This document shows, one piece after another, positions 25,022 to 38,519 of a DNA stretch of 64,000 nucleotides. Source of the stretch: Pipra filicauda (taxonomy: Eukaryota > Chordata > Aves > Passeriformes > Pipridae); the NCBI RefSeq assembly GCF_003945595.2, contig NW_024104671.1, forward strand, positions 248,001-312,000, written 5' to 3'. Under the pieces are notes generated by a model. The model was not told the DNA's origin. It ran no database searches and saw only the letters and a program-made list of their open reading frames with translations. Positions within the stretch are counted from its first letter, which is position 1; every line of letters begins with the position of its first letter. The position numbers were made by a program, and so were the translations under genes.

Positions 25022-25190
25022 GACAAAGCAGGTCACTGGGAGACAACACTTTGAAATTCAGTCCTGAATTCTGCCAGCTATTTTCTATGTGGTTTTAAAC
25101 ATGTTGCTTAACTCCTCTGTGGCTGAGTTTACCCATCTGTTCATAAAACATATAACCTATCCAGCAGAGATGCTACAATATTTAATTTTT
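25022..25190 (+). mobile_element. MIR-like ancient SINE fragment
   Basis: The order GAATTCTGCCAGCTA, TTTCTATGTGG, ATGTTGCTTAACTCCTCTG, TGGCTGAGTTTACCCATCTG, then an ATAACCTA-type segment and an AT-rich end, follows the MIR/CORE-SINE family, whose core contains the TCACTTAACCTCTCTG and CTCAGTTTCCYCATCTG blocks. It is heavily diverged, as expected for an insertion predating birds. Confidence 0.6.
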
Positions 25191-28100
25191 AGATTAACTG
25201 GCACACTTTGGTTTCTAAAAATAAGGTTTTCTCTTAAATCTTTGCTAGGATTTTAAAGATCAAATTAATTTGGAATAATTTTTTTGATGCTTTTGTGGCA
25301 TATGATATAAGCTAGTAACAACCCTTTTCAAAGGTCATTAAAAGTGCCTTTAGTATGCTGTTTAATTTAAATATCTGATGTTCCTCTCACAAAAAAACTC
25401 TTCAAGCTTTCATCTGGTCTTGCGGTTAATGGTGGCACAAACTGCAAAGAATATTAATAACTTTCCCTATGTCACAGAATATGCAGTTTCCCGTAAACTT
25501 TTCTTGTGAATTACACAAAATCATCCTTAATCCCAATTTAATGCCATAAAATTAGCTTTGCAGGTTTTATTAATCATTGGAGTGCCTTCGTAAGTGCAAG
25601 GCTTCTTACTTCTGTCATGGAAATCAAATTATTTTTGATTGTGTACAGAAGAGTGTATTTCATAGTACTGTTTATAAATACTGTGATCTTCTAATTTAGG
25701 TGGTTATGACAGAACAGTTGAACCTCCTTTTAATTTTTTTTGGTTTTATTTTAACTGCCTGAAACAGGTTTTTTTGCAAATACAGTTTTGTCATGTGTAT
25801 TTTGCTCTTGTTATGATATTTGTTGAAGGACTAAAAAATTCTGCTGCTTAGTCTCTGGTCTACCTGGATGTATTATGAAATGGCAATCTAGGTCTTAGCT
25901 AGACTAATGCCCCTTTCACATGGTAAACCACACAGAGATGCCTATATAGGCACTGGTAGAATCAGTGCTTTGCCTGTAACTTTTGTTTCAGTGTTTGAAG
26001 CTATTTTTTCCTCTTCTACTAAGGGCAAAATATAGGGAACAACATCCTCTGCATGCTGCACAGTTTTGCAATAAGAAGCTGCATATATTTGAAACTAAAT
26101 TTTGAATCTGTAATCCTTAGGTATGAGCTTGCCAATACCAATTCCAAAAGTCTCCAAAATCTACCCTGAAGCCCCATCATCTGTTCTTTCTTTCTGGGTT
26201 CTGATCCATTGTGTCCTCTGTAAGTGTATTGTACAAATATTGGAGGTTTTAATTTCCTCAGCTGTTGGCTCCCAGCCATGCTCTTGTATGTCCTAAAAGC
26301 ATATTAGGGACATAGTTGGTTTGTTTCTTGGATATACGAGCATCCAGCACAAGAGATAGTCATGCCCCTGTTTTGTCCACTCAGCTAGGGAATGTTTCAC
26401 TCTCCTGGAACTTCTGTCTTAGGAAAATTTGGCAGATCCTCTGGTACCCGAGCAATCAGATATGGGGAGGGAAATGATTTCTGCTCCTGAAATCTATAGT
26501 TCATTGAGTGATGTACTTAAATCCTGCTACAAAGAAATCTGGGTAATCCAATGACAATTGCAGGAGGTCTGATGTTAAACTGGTATGCAATAGAACCACT
26601 GCAGAAAAGGACGGTGGCTTAAAGACAGAGAAAATATGAAGATTACAAGGCAATTTCATTCTAAGTGGGGTCATCTGAAGCTCATGGACAGTGGCAGAGG
26701 GTACTGTAGAAAGAGGACAAAATGCTGAACTGCTTACCCTATTTCCACGTTCCACAGTCCGCACCAGTGATGCTATGACTCCCATGTCACAGCATTCCAT
26801 GTCCAGTGCTTTCTGGGAAGAGTGTTCCTCAGCCATTGCTCATAATTTGGAAAATAAGTTTGACACAATTCTATGTATTTTCTATTTTATACAGACATTT
26901 CAAAAATGTTTCAGAGAAATTTTCTCTCAGTTCTTTAGATGTATCATATCTAGGTGTCACTAATTCACAACAGAGGAGGTCATTGTTATTCAAATGCAAT
27001 TGTTATCAAAGTCATGGAATGATGCTGCCGGCTATGCCATTTCAAGTACGAAAACATGATTTTCTTTTAAAATTAATGTAAACCTTCCCTAATACAATTA
27101 CACTTGTGGGAACATTTGTCAGAGAGAACACAACCCAGTTAAGCATTTCTTTATGATGATCCATTATAGTTTATTATAAATCAGCTATAAATATTGTTCC
27201 ACTTAAATTGTTATCTGCTACTGTCAGACTAGGTCTTTCACAGATGAATCTTATCAGAATAAAGAGCTGACACCACTTTCTAAACTGAACTACACAAGTC
27301 AGGGTTGCAGTCCATAATTTCCCGTGTCCTCCTATGCCCTTAATACCTACTGGGTGAAAACTGTTACTTAATTCATTTGGCACTTTCGTCCATTTCACTC
27401 TTGAAGGGGATAAGTGGAACTCAACTTCTTTTGAGTCAGACAATATAAAACTGAATATGTAGCCTAGGAATCTTGGCAAAAGTGTATGTGAACTCTATTT
27501 AAACAAATAAAAAAAGAATTACCAATTCATTTAAAACACTTGAGTGTCTTATATGTGAAGGAATACTGGGACAAGGGAAGTAACTGAGGTAAGACCTGTG
27601 TTCTGTTCAATACTTGTAATATCTAGATAAACTAACACTCTTTTCTGCTTTTTGAAGAGTGCCTAGAGGGAAATGATCAGCCACTCATCAGCCTTTAAAT
27701 GAACTCCAGAGTCCCATTAAGTCTTATATACTCTACAGAATGCAATCATCCCTAATGGTGACTGTTCTCAGCTTTTACAACCGAACTGAGTGTGTTAAAT
27801 ATAATTTTTTTCCTACCTTTCTGCTGAACTCGACTAAAGACCAGCAAGCAAATTTTGTCCACCATGCCATCAGATTTTCTTATTGGAAACCTCTTTCTAT
27901 TTCCTTTTTTTTCTGAAGTCAAGGAAATGCAAAGCAAGAAATGAAAGAGTGCTGACTCCAAACATGTGGAGTAGTGCCAAGTGTTAAGGCAAGAGGGACA
28001 TCAGAAACTACTATGCCTCCCTCTTCTTCTGCTGCTTCTAGTCTTTTCCCCCTATGACCTTCATTTCTCACACAAACAATTACATGGGTATGAGTCCAAG

Positions 28101-28514
28101 CCACGAGATGGGAAGTGAATTGGCCCTTCCTGAGAAGATAGGATGGCCAAGTTCATAGGTAGAATTGGTTTTTAATGTTTGCCAAATTTGCCTAAATCAT
28201 TACCAGTCTGACAAAGAGAGGGAAAGAGAAGAGAAGAAAATGTCTGGACAGTAACTAGTCATTTGTCAGAGAATAGTGTTAACTCTGTATTGTTTAAGCA
28301 TATTAGTCATTGGATTAATAATTGACCAAAACATTTAAGTCTTTCTGAGCCCTTGTGTTTCTGTACTGCTTTGTGCTCACACTACTTCCATAAAGGTTGT
28401 ATTTGTTGCTGTTCAGAGGCCAAAATTAAACAAAAGTTTGTATTTAAAGATTCTTTTTAGTAGATGTGGATTTGTTAGGTTGAAGAGCAAACTGAATTTG
28501 TCTTTCCAATGCAC
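25191..28514. other. unique AT-rich sequence, no gene recognised
   Basis: Open frames up to 111 codons (26501-26836, minus) and 101 codons (27174-27479, minus) show no recognisable domain or homologue. No repeat is recognised. Confidence 0.55.
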
Positions 28515-29355
28515 AGCTTTAAAAGAGACGGAGAATCCACCACTTCCCTGGGCAGCCTATTCCAATGCCTGATTACCCTCTCTGTAAAGAATTTCTTCCT
28601 AATATCCAACCTAAACCTCCCCTGGCAGAGCTTAAGACTGTACCCTCTTGTCTTACTGATAGTTGCCAGGGAGAAGAGACCGATGCCCACCTGGCAACAA
28701 CCTCCTTTCAGGGAGTTGTAGAGAGTGATGAGGTCTCCCGAGTCTCCTCTTCTCCAGGCTGAACAACCTCAGCTCCCTCAGCCTCTCCTCACAGGACTTG
28801 CGCCTGAGCCCCTTCACCAACCTTGTTACTCTTCTCTGGACCTGCTCCAGCACCTCAATACCCTTCCTGAACTGAGAGACCCAACTGGACACAGTACTCC
28901 AGGTGTGGCCTCTCCAGTGTTGAAGACAGGGGAAGAATCACTTCCCTGGACCTGCTGGCCACACTGTTCCTGATCCAGGCCAGGATGCCATTGGCCATCT
29001 TGGCCACCTGGGCACACTGCTGGCTCATTTTCAGCTTCCTGTCCATCCAAACTCCCAGGTCCCTTTCTACCTGGCTGCTCTCCAGCCACTCTGTGCCCAG
29101 CCTGTAGCGCTGCATGGGGTTGTTGTGGCCAAACTTCAGGACCCAGCACTTGACCTTGTTGAACCTCATCCTGTTGAAATCAGACCATCTCTTCAGCTTG
29201 TCCCTCTGCAGAGCTCTCCTACCTTCCAGCTGATCAATACTCCCCCCTAACTTGGTGTCATCTGCAAATTTGCTAATGGTACTCTTGATCCCCTCATCCA
29301 GATCATCAGTAAAGATATTAAATAGGACTGGGCCCAACACCGATCCCTGGGGGAC
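28515..29355 (-). mobile_element. CR1 LINE fragment missing both ends
   Basis: On the minus strand, from 29355 downward: [20 protein letters not shown], then the catalytic FADDTKLGG box, then [28 protein letters not shown] and RSREVILPL. Another frame continues with [20 protein letters not shown]. The order is that of the CR1 ORF2 C-terminal half and closely matches the copy at 55641. The 5' truncation at 29355 is normal for LINEs. The 3' end stops at about 28515, in the VVDS codons, without the 3' UTR or ATTCTATG tail. Loss of the 3' end implies a later deletion or rearrangement. Several frameshifts are present. Confidence 0.93.
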
Positions 29356-32300
29356 ATAACACATGCTTGCTTGAAAGGCAAGGCTTGTTGTGTCCCATTG
29401 ATAGGTCTGGTAGGATGTCTGAAAAGGATCAGAAGACCACTGTGAAGGCAAACTTGACGATATGTCTTCTGTCATACAAAGGTCCTGCAGTCAGGCGGAG
29501 GTGATTCTGTACCCCCAGGCTAGAAGCCCGTGTGCCCATCTTCCTCATTTCCACCCTATATTGGGAGTCCATCTCCTCAAGGATGGTATCAATGCACAGA
29601 AGCTGAAATATCAGAGCAGGCTGGGCACAAAAAGCTGGTGACTATGCAGGCATCACAGGGATAGGGAAGACAGGTAGGGAGCAGATATTTGTGAATTTAA
29701 AACAAGCAAGAAAGATCGGAAGTAGGGTCTCTGCAATTACACTCTTGTATTCACAGTGGCTTGAAACTTTCTATTTAGTGTTGCTGAGCACTCTAACTAG
29801 TTAAGGAGTTTGTTCTTATTGTTCTTTTTCATAGGATTGGTTAGGCTAATTTTCAGCTACCTATAAACAATAAAGAATTTACAATACTACAGAGACATGT
29901 CTTTTACTGCTTGAGTAGTCACTTGACAACTTGTGAAGCTGAGTATTTGGGAGCTGAGAAAATCGTATGATGGCAACAGAAAGTTACATAATTTAAAAGA
30001 GGCTTATGAAAAGCTGAAAAAAAGGGCAATGGATTTAATATTTTTCAAGTATTTTTGCAAGGAAAAATTTGGCTCATAGGTACAAGGCCTCAGAGTAGAG
30101 TTTTGGTAGTGACAGTGGGAAGCGTATGCTTCAAAAATATTGAACCAGGGTAACAAAATGAAGATAGTCATAAATAAGTAATAAATAAGAGAGTTATTTA
30201 AGTTAGAGAAATAGTCTCTGTTCATTTTTACTGCATGAAAGTATGACTCAGTCATCAGATCTCTGAAAATGGTGATTTATTTCAACTGAATCTTAGCAGA
30301 AAGTCTCTACTACTAAACTATGACAAGATACTTTAAATTGTGTATAAATGTACATGTAAGTGGATGATCAGTGAAATAAAGAAATAAATTTAAACTTCAG
30401 TTTCTAGAAAGTCATTCTGTTCTTGTGGACTAAGAGCTACCACTTGGCAGAACACGTAGTATATAGTACTTTTATAAAGAAGCATAGAATCCTACTTTAA
30501 GTGTAGGTTTGACTGTTAGAAGTATGGATACTAGAAGCTATATACTACTATACCTACTGGATGCTAGAAGCTTGTTTTTCGTAGAGAAACTGTTGGGGAA
30601 GCAAAAAACTTATATCTTCATGGGCTCAACCAAGTCCCTCTACACTGAATAAAGACTGACTTTCTTCTGGGGATGAGTCTGTTAGATTCCCAGGGCTGTT
30701 TCTTATTGGACCAATTATTGCCAGAGCCTATCATCAACATCCTAGTACCTGGAATGGCTTGACAGAGGTAACTGTTCCTTTTATGTGCTATTTCATGTTT
30801 GACTAGCACAGCATTTGCTTTCGCATTTTTGTGTCAATAGCTGAATCCACTGATCATCCATCCATCTTTTTCTCTCCATGATTACCGCATATCTAGCAAA
30901 ATATAGAATCATGCTTCTGGGCAATAATTTAAAACCCCTCTTATACAGTTTTAATAGAGTTTTAATACAGCTGCAGAATGAAACATAAATATATCTACTA
31001 TAGAGAGATCTGTGTGTTTTGTGTTCTATATCTACCATTTTCTATTTACAAACAGTATTGAACACAAGAATCAATATTTAGCAAGAACCTCCAACAGTCT
31101 GTCTTCAAGTTTCAGGAGTCATGATCCAGTTTCAGAAAATGCAATTGGAGGCCTTCTGACAATTCAGAAAATAGAAAATACTGTACACAATTAAGGCTGT
31201 GAAGAATGGTAAATCTGAATAGTTGGTTACACTGTTGAAACATTGACTTTAATGATACATCTGTCTTATTTTTCCCCTTTCCAAGTAAACAGAGAAAATA
31301 TCTAATCTGACTGAACCTCACTTTTAGCACTCAAATATCACTGTGCTGGATCAGCATCCCACAGTCTATCTCCAGGTAAAGGCAGCATTTGAACTGCCTC
31401 AGTAAACTGACCTAGAAACAGAGCAGCTCCAGACTAGCCCCCAGATTGGTCTCTGACTTCTCCTCTCAGCATCACTCACTGCCTTCCCTGTGTAATTCTC
31501 CCGTATCACTTAGAGTCACCACAAATCTGACAATATAGACAGGGGTGCAGGTGTGTTTCACTCCTCACATCTGTAAAGCTGTGTGCCATATTACCCTGCA
31601 GGCTGCTTTTCTTTGCTGCGTAGCTCAAGCAGTGCGCATTTCTGCGTCCTGTTGTTCCCTTGTGCAGAGCTGGGAGAGCTTTATGTCTCCAGTGCCATTG
31701 AAAACATTCCTGCTGAGAGGACAACCTGCAGCAATTGAGATTTCTCATCTATTGAGATGGGCCTGTGCTGAAGGCTGAGCTGCGTTGGTTTCATCAAGAA
31801 CTGCTTCACACTTATAAGCACTCGGTGATGTTTTCCGCTACGTGGGACATGTCAGAGATTTGTACTCTGATTAGATTAGTGTCTTGTTGGGTGCTGTGGT
31901 ATATAGGCAGTTCCAATTCTTTCAAAAGCATCTTCTAAAAACACTGTTGGGAATTGGAACAAATGAGACACCGATCTTAAAATGCTGAGTGAAAGGTCAG
32001 AGCTGTCTGAAACCTCAATGATTAGTATATAAAATCCATCTGTGAACTCTCTTGCCATGTAACTTGTCAGTAAGAAAGCTTTATTTGAGATATCTATGCA
32101 TTACAGAGGATGTATTTACTCATGTACAACAGATAAAAAGGCTACTGATTGTTACGGATTTTTAAATTTTTTTTTAAAAAGTGAATTTAAAAAATCTGGG
32201 GAGAATGTGGAGCAGGAATGTGGCAGAGGAAATAAGAATGAATGTGAAAGGTGAAACACTGGAGGAAAGAGGTGAGGAAATGAAAGAATAAGCAGACCAT

Positions 32301-32481
32301 GGAAAGGGACCAGGATGAGAGGGATAAACACAGGTAACAATGCCATATGGTCAGAAGAACAGTAGAGGTAATTTCCAATATGAGGATTTCAAACAAATTT
32401 CCAAGTCAAGTTGCTATGCCAAGATGTGAAAAGCTGATCTGATAGGCCACTGTCATGTCAAGCAGCAGGTTATCTCCTCTT
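29356..32481. other. unique sequence, no gene recognised
   Basis: No exon or repeat recognised. Open frames are short (at most 83 codons) and show no family features. Confidence 0.55.
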
Positions 32482-33378
32482 CACAGAATTACAGAATCAC
32501 TGAACTGTTAAGGCTGGAAGGGACCACAGTGGGTCATATGGTCCAACCTCCCTACTCAGGCAGGGCCATCCCAGAGCACATGGCACAGAATTGTGTCCAG
32601 ATGGTTATTGAATAACTCCACTGAGGAAGACTCCACTACCCTCTGGGCAATCTGCTGCAGTGCATGGTCACTGCATAGTAAAAAAGTTCTTCCTCATATT
32701 TAGGTGGAACTTCCTGTGCATCAGCTTTCGCCTGTTGCCTCATGTCCTATTGCCTGGCACCATCAAGAAGAGCCTGACTCCATCCTCTTGACATCCTCCC
32801 TTCAGATACTTCTACACATTGACTGAGGTCCCCTCTCAGTTGCTTCTTCTAGAGGCTGAACAGGCCCAACTCTCTCAGCCTTTCTGTGTAAGAGAGATGC
32901 TCTTAATCTTAATAATTTTTGTTGCCCTCCACTGGACCTGCTCCAGAAGCTCCATGTCTCTCTTGTACTGAGGAGCCCAGAACTGGACACAGCACTTCAG
33001 ATGTGGCCTCACTAGGGCTGAGTAGAGGGGCAGGATCACCTCCCTTTCACCTTCTGGCAATGCACTTCCTAATGGAGTCCAGGGTATCCCATTTGTCTTT
33101 TTGGCCACAATAACTCACTGCTGGCTCATGAACAGTTTGTTCACAAGGTCCTTCTCTACAGAGCTGCTTTCCAGCAGGCTGGCCCCCAGTTTGTACTGGT
33201 GCTTGGGGTTATTCATTCCCAGGTGCAGGACCCTGTGTTTTCCTTTGTTGAATTTCAGACAGTTCTTCTCCACCATACTGAACTCATATTTTACCTGGGG
33301 GGGCTGCTAGTTACAGGCCTCCAGCTGGACTCTGTGCCACTTATTACAACACTCTGGGTTATGCCTTTCAGCCATGCC
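32482..33378 (-). mobile_element. CR1 LINE with internal deletion
   Basis: The plus strand opens TCACAGAATTACAGAATCAC, a reversed CR1 tail, then GGCTGGAAGGGACCACAGTGGG, then the reversed ORF2 C-terminus (CACTGGACCTGCTCCAGAAGC; GAACTGGACACAGCACTTCAG) and GTTGAATTTCAGACAGTTCTTC. At about 33280-33302 the sequence jumps to TTACAGGCCTCCAGCTGGACTCTGTGCCAC, which in CR1 lies some 200 bp further 5'. The reverse transcriptase catalytic region has been deleted. This is an older copy from a different subfamily than the one at 55641. Confidence 0.9.
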
Positions 33379-36300
33379 TGCTCATTATCCCAATTTTCTT
33401 GTGCCCAGTACATCCCTTGGGAAGAAGGATGACTTTTTCAAGGAAGGAAAACAAAATGTTTTCTTTACAATGACCATCCTGGAAAGCTATTTTCCCTGAA
33501 AGTTTCCACAGAAGAAATCACACAATTTCCTTCAGAGGGAAGCTGTGGCAAAATTTCCTTCAGAGTGATCTCCATTATTTCCAATCAGCACTTTCGGTCA
33601 GAGAGCAGTGTCCTGTCTGTGGTGACAAGTTAATGTTTGATCTAATTAGTAAGAGATGCCTCTGCCCAAATTAAGGAACAAACTAGACCATATGCCAAAG
33701 TCAAGAATATGGATTTAATAGTGAATATAAGGTAGAGAGATAGAGAGAAATTGAAAAGGGGTGGGGGAAAGAGAGATTGAGATCACCATCCCTGTAGAAC
33801 ATCACCTCCAAATGGCTGAACAGAGCATGAAAAAATTATGATTGAATGACTAGTGATTTCTGCTGAGAAAAGGCCAAAAAATTACTATCAGAACATAGAC
33901 GATCACCTCCTTTTGTATTTGAATTTGCTTTCCACAAATTCCTTTTGAAACTAAGGAATCTGCTTTTTCTTTTTCTTGTACAACAGAATCGATTTTCTGC
34001 ATCTGTTATGGTGACTTTTACTCAGTGTGTTGTGACATGCCTCATTGTATCATCAGTTGTGAACTCTGTTTTCTAGACTCAGTCAGGTTCATCTCTGAAC
34101 ACAACCAGTGAAAACCTGAAGAACACCAGTGAAATTATACAGATTGCGATGTTTGAACAGAATTGAAATTGTTTTCAAGATTTTCCCCTTTTACAACCAA
34201 TTTATCATAAATTTAGAGACTCTGTACCATTGACATAATAGGAAAAACATTTCTCAGACATTGTGAGAGTTATCTGCCTGATAATGGATCTTTGGGATAT
34301 ACCTTTGCAAAGGGGAGGTTGTCTGTGTATGGAATAACATTTTTTTGGCTTATAAATCTCAAAGAAAACAGGTTAAAATAAACCATGAAACCCTACGATA
34401 AGTGCCTCTCACACAATTGTTCTTGCAGCTGAGTCACTTTCCCAAATGCAGTATTAAGGGAGAAGCCCAAATTCCTCCTCAGTGTGCTAAGAACGGTTTT
34501 CAAGAGTAGAAGCTGCTAATGTTGTACCACAGAAACCAAAGAGGGGCATGGATCCAGCATCTGTATAGGAGGTACATGCAATGTTGCTTTGTCCTGATTT
34601 TGCAAGGTCTTTTGAGGTAACACCTAAGGAATAGATTGAGCCTATTCAGGCACTGGAAGAGAATTCCTACTGCTTTCCAGCACTTTCATCTTCTATTACT
34701 TTCCCAGTAGGCTGTTCTAGAATTAAACAGAGAGTGTAATAGAAGGTCTAAGAGCCTGTAAAAAGTCTACAAGTTTTCAGTTAAGTTTTAGAATTCCTGG
34801 AGTGATATTCAGAGAAACCATGGCATGGAATTTTCTGCAGTGACATGAGGGCTAGGCTTCACCCTTTTCCTTAGTGCCTTATCTTTTTTTCTGAGGTAGG
34901 AACCAGACCTTCCCAGACCTCACTGATGCAGAAGATGATGGCACATAAATGTCTCTTCCTTTACTGTCTGTTTTATCATTGTCTGCACTTGAAACAAGAA
35001 GGAAGCTAGCAAGTAATGAGGGGTCCAAATGACGCAACTTTTCACTGATGTACTCTTGTGGAAGCATATTCTCACACCATCTTAGTTTGGAGTTGTCATG
35101 TCACAGTCCTTATTTCTCTTATGTTTCTGTTACATTCCTTTGTGTAAGAAATTTACATTGGACTGCAAGAATATGGTGCTGGTTTTCTTCCTGGAAACAG
35201 GATAGGTAAGTCATGGAAGCATCCCCACTTAAAGAACCATCCATAACTGCCAGTAGGCTGGTAGGGAGAATGTTTTTTTTCAAATTAGACCGAATAGAGA
35301 GTCAAATCTGAGCCTTGAACATCCTAGAAATGAATGCCTGGGGATTCTTCTCTGCATCCAAACATTTGTAGAAGTTAATTATAGTTGTTTTTTATTTTCA
35401 ACTCTGTTATTCTAAGAACACTAAAGGAGGTAGCTGTCATTTTGTATGTGCATCTCTGACAGTTTGTCAACTAGTATGCTTTTATCAGTTACAATGTATT
35501 TACTGTAACTTAATTAATTACTGTGTTGAAAAAAATCAGGCGCTTATCTCAGGTTATCAAAGGAAAAAGTGCTAAACCCAACTGCCCCAAAACAGACGAT
35601 ATAATTTAAATTAAGAATGAGAGTGGCCAAATGGCTTGGATGTGATCAACTTCTATCTGACCTACTTTCTCCAGGGTACTTTTTACTGTAAACTAATCTT
35701 TATGCTGTCAGTTTCTCAGCATTATCAGTGTTATTAAGGCATCCTTCCCAGCAGCAATGCAGTAAAAGATTTTGCTGGTGATGCTGCTTCTCAAAGCTCC
35801 CAGTGACTCATTGTCTGAAATGTTCTGATAAGTGAACACACCATACCCAAAACTCCTTCTTGTAAATAAACTCAGTCCAGATCCAGCACCAGACCTTGAC
35901 ACACGGCGTGTGGTGAACAGATAACTGTATATTTAGTTGGACAAGAGGCTATAGTAGACTAGACAGAGGTATGTCAAATTTTGCCATTTTTTCTTCATTG
36001 TTGTCCTTAAATTTGGTGAAACCATGGGACTGGAAACCATGGCCTCTTTACATCTACCTCCTCTTTGTCACACTCTGTATTTATAAAAATGTCTCCTGCC
36101 ATTCAAAAATTTCTTCATTTACAGATCATTTTGAACCTACTTGTATCTAATGTATATTATGAATTTTCCCAGGAGCAATATAAACCCACGTCTCTTGAGT
36201 CAGCCTGTTAATCTGAAAGATTTGGGTTTTCCTCTGCATTTTATTCCACTTCATGTTTTTCCAGTCAGTTTACAAGCAAATATCTATAAACCGATTAGTC

Positions 36301-38510
36301 TGAGCAACTCGTCTGAACCAAGGGGCCATGGTAGCCTTCAGCTTTAAAAACGTGGCACAGGTACCCTCACCTGTGTTGATAAATTAGTCTCAGAAAGACT
36401 ATTTCTGCAAGAAGGCTTTAGCTAGTAGCAGAGTAACACCATGTGACTTGAAAGAGATTGCATATCTCACACTGTAAAATACTTTAGATAAAGTATCTTA
36501 GCTGGTGACACTTTGATGTGGAAATCTGTTCTGTTACACCCTCACAGACTACTGCTCTCACTTCTGAGATTATTATTTTTAAATGAAAGCTGTAAAGAGA
36601 ACCTAATGAGGTTAGACTCTACAGCTCAGCTTCTTAGCAAATTTAAGATTATGTTTGAACTTCTACCTACTTTATTGATAATTTAACCATTGAGATTTCC
36701 AGATAACACTGAAACTTTTTAATTCAGCACAAATTCTAGGATTTACCTAGGCTTTGAAGACCAAAAAAAACCTGGAACCTCCAGTCTCTGTTAAAAATAA
36801 ATATAAAAATTCTGGCAAGAAACTTTACTGCAGCACTAGTCACTGTGACTGTTGACATAAAGCACGAATGGCAGATCTTTAACAGGTTTAGTGTGAAGTT
36901 GTGAGAGCCATTTTTTAGGCTAGTTAGTAACAGTTCTAGAATATTCCTATTTGGTTTTTGAACTCAAAAAGCTTTTGGATTAGGAAGAAAGGTTGCTCTT
37001 ATTAAGGGGCCTGGGAGAAAATAACAAAGTAACTGCTGAGATTGTTTTAACACTTTTTTTTTAATAATTGGAACATACAAATTCACCAAAATTTAATCTG
37101 CTAGTGAGAACAAACTGATTTCAGTTTGTTTTGCCATTCCAAAATGTACTGAGGGAAAAAAAATAAAAATTGGTTTGAAAAAGTTTCAAATTCCTTTTGT
37201 AAGGCTTTAAAGAAAAAAAACAAGTTTGAAATAATGCTGTTATTTCATAACATAAACTATAATAAATAACATGTAAAATTTGATAACTAGAGAAAAACCT
37301 TATGATAACCCAAACTGACCATGGACATGACTTTCTGTTGCTGTTGCTGAAACTTTACATGTTACCCAATTCAAACAGAGAAAAATCTCAAACCAAAAAT
37401 TGTAAAATCTTAATTTGTCCTCTTGATGAAAAAAATCTAATCTCTGAAGTATATGGATATCTATATATATTCTCTAAATTAAGAGATTATTGAACTATTA
37501 AAAATACTATTCTTTATTCTTTTAAGACTTAAAAGAATCTAAATATAACCTTATTTCTAAAATTATTGCTACTTCATTATTAATAGAAAGCTCTCTTATT
37601 AATCTATTTTCCTCTAAACTTGGCTTGTTTTCCTTATCAATATGGTTTGTTACTAGACGATAATGAACTAATTGACATAAAGTCTGAGGGTTGTTAAAAG
37701 ATAAAGAATAGTAATTATAATAGTTTCTTAACAGAGAGCCATGTCCATAATACTGGAGGCTTGTTAGGACAGTGTCTTTTTAAAAAATATTCTATTTTTC
37801 TTCTCTAACGTATCGTTGTATTTAGAGTTCTCATCCCTTTTATGCACAGGTTGGTATGAATTATATTTTTTCCTGAGACATCAAAATACTATTAAACATG
37901 ACAACAGTAGGAAGCATCTACTTGTCCATGAAGTGTCAAGAATCTAGATATGCCTCTGTAGTTGCTAGAGTACATTTCTATTTGCTAAAAGACTGTCTAT
38001 TTAGTGTTGAACCAGAAATACAACAAAATCCTGGGACCACAATGAATTGTGTTCAACAGGGTCATATTAATGTTCATCTTTATTTTCCTTGTAATTTTTA
38101 TTAACAACTAACAGAATCCTAAAGCAAAATATGTAATATGTACAGTTTTAGTACAATTTAGTACATAGCACCACATACTTATTTGCTAGCACTGTTAACT
38201 TTTTTAAAATATTTCCCAGAATATTCTCTAAATGAAAAAAGGAAATATAAGAATTAGGCTGTGCACAATAAGGTGACATAAAAAGATGTTCCTACTGAGT
38301 TTGGATTAGTGTGTAGTATATTACTGAAGTGGTTCTGGCTCTTGATAGGTATCCATAATTAGTTATGTATGTGCTGGAGTACACAATCCAAAAACATAGA
38401 GTAGACATTCCTTACTTAACAGAGTAGATTGAAAGAGCCTGGCAGAATTGAAAAGCAGTATCTATAAATATAGGATGGAATATGATGCAGAATATAATTC
38501 ACATAAGTAT
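33379..38510. other. unique AT-rich sequence, no gene recognised
   Basis: Nothing recognised in 5.1 kb except a short purine-rich patch at 33729-33782. The stretch is very poor in CpG, which sets off the CpG-rich insertion that follows it. Confidence 0.55.
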
Positions 38511-38519
38511 ACTATAGAA
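38511..38519 (+). repeat. 9-bp flanking direct repeat, left copy
   Basis: ACTATAGAA here recurs at 39223-39231, exactly bracketing the CpG-rich segment. This is the pattern expected of a target-site duplication. Confidence 0.7.

Noticed and set aside
28855..29475. 206-codon minus-strand open frame as a host gene
   Set aside because: Most of it is CR1 reverse transcriptase ([19 protein letters not shown]); its first part is unrelated unique sequence that happens to be open.
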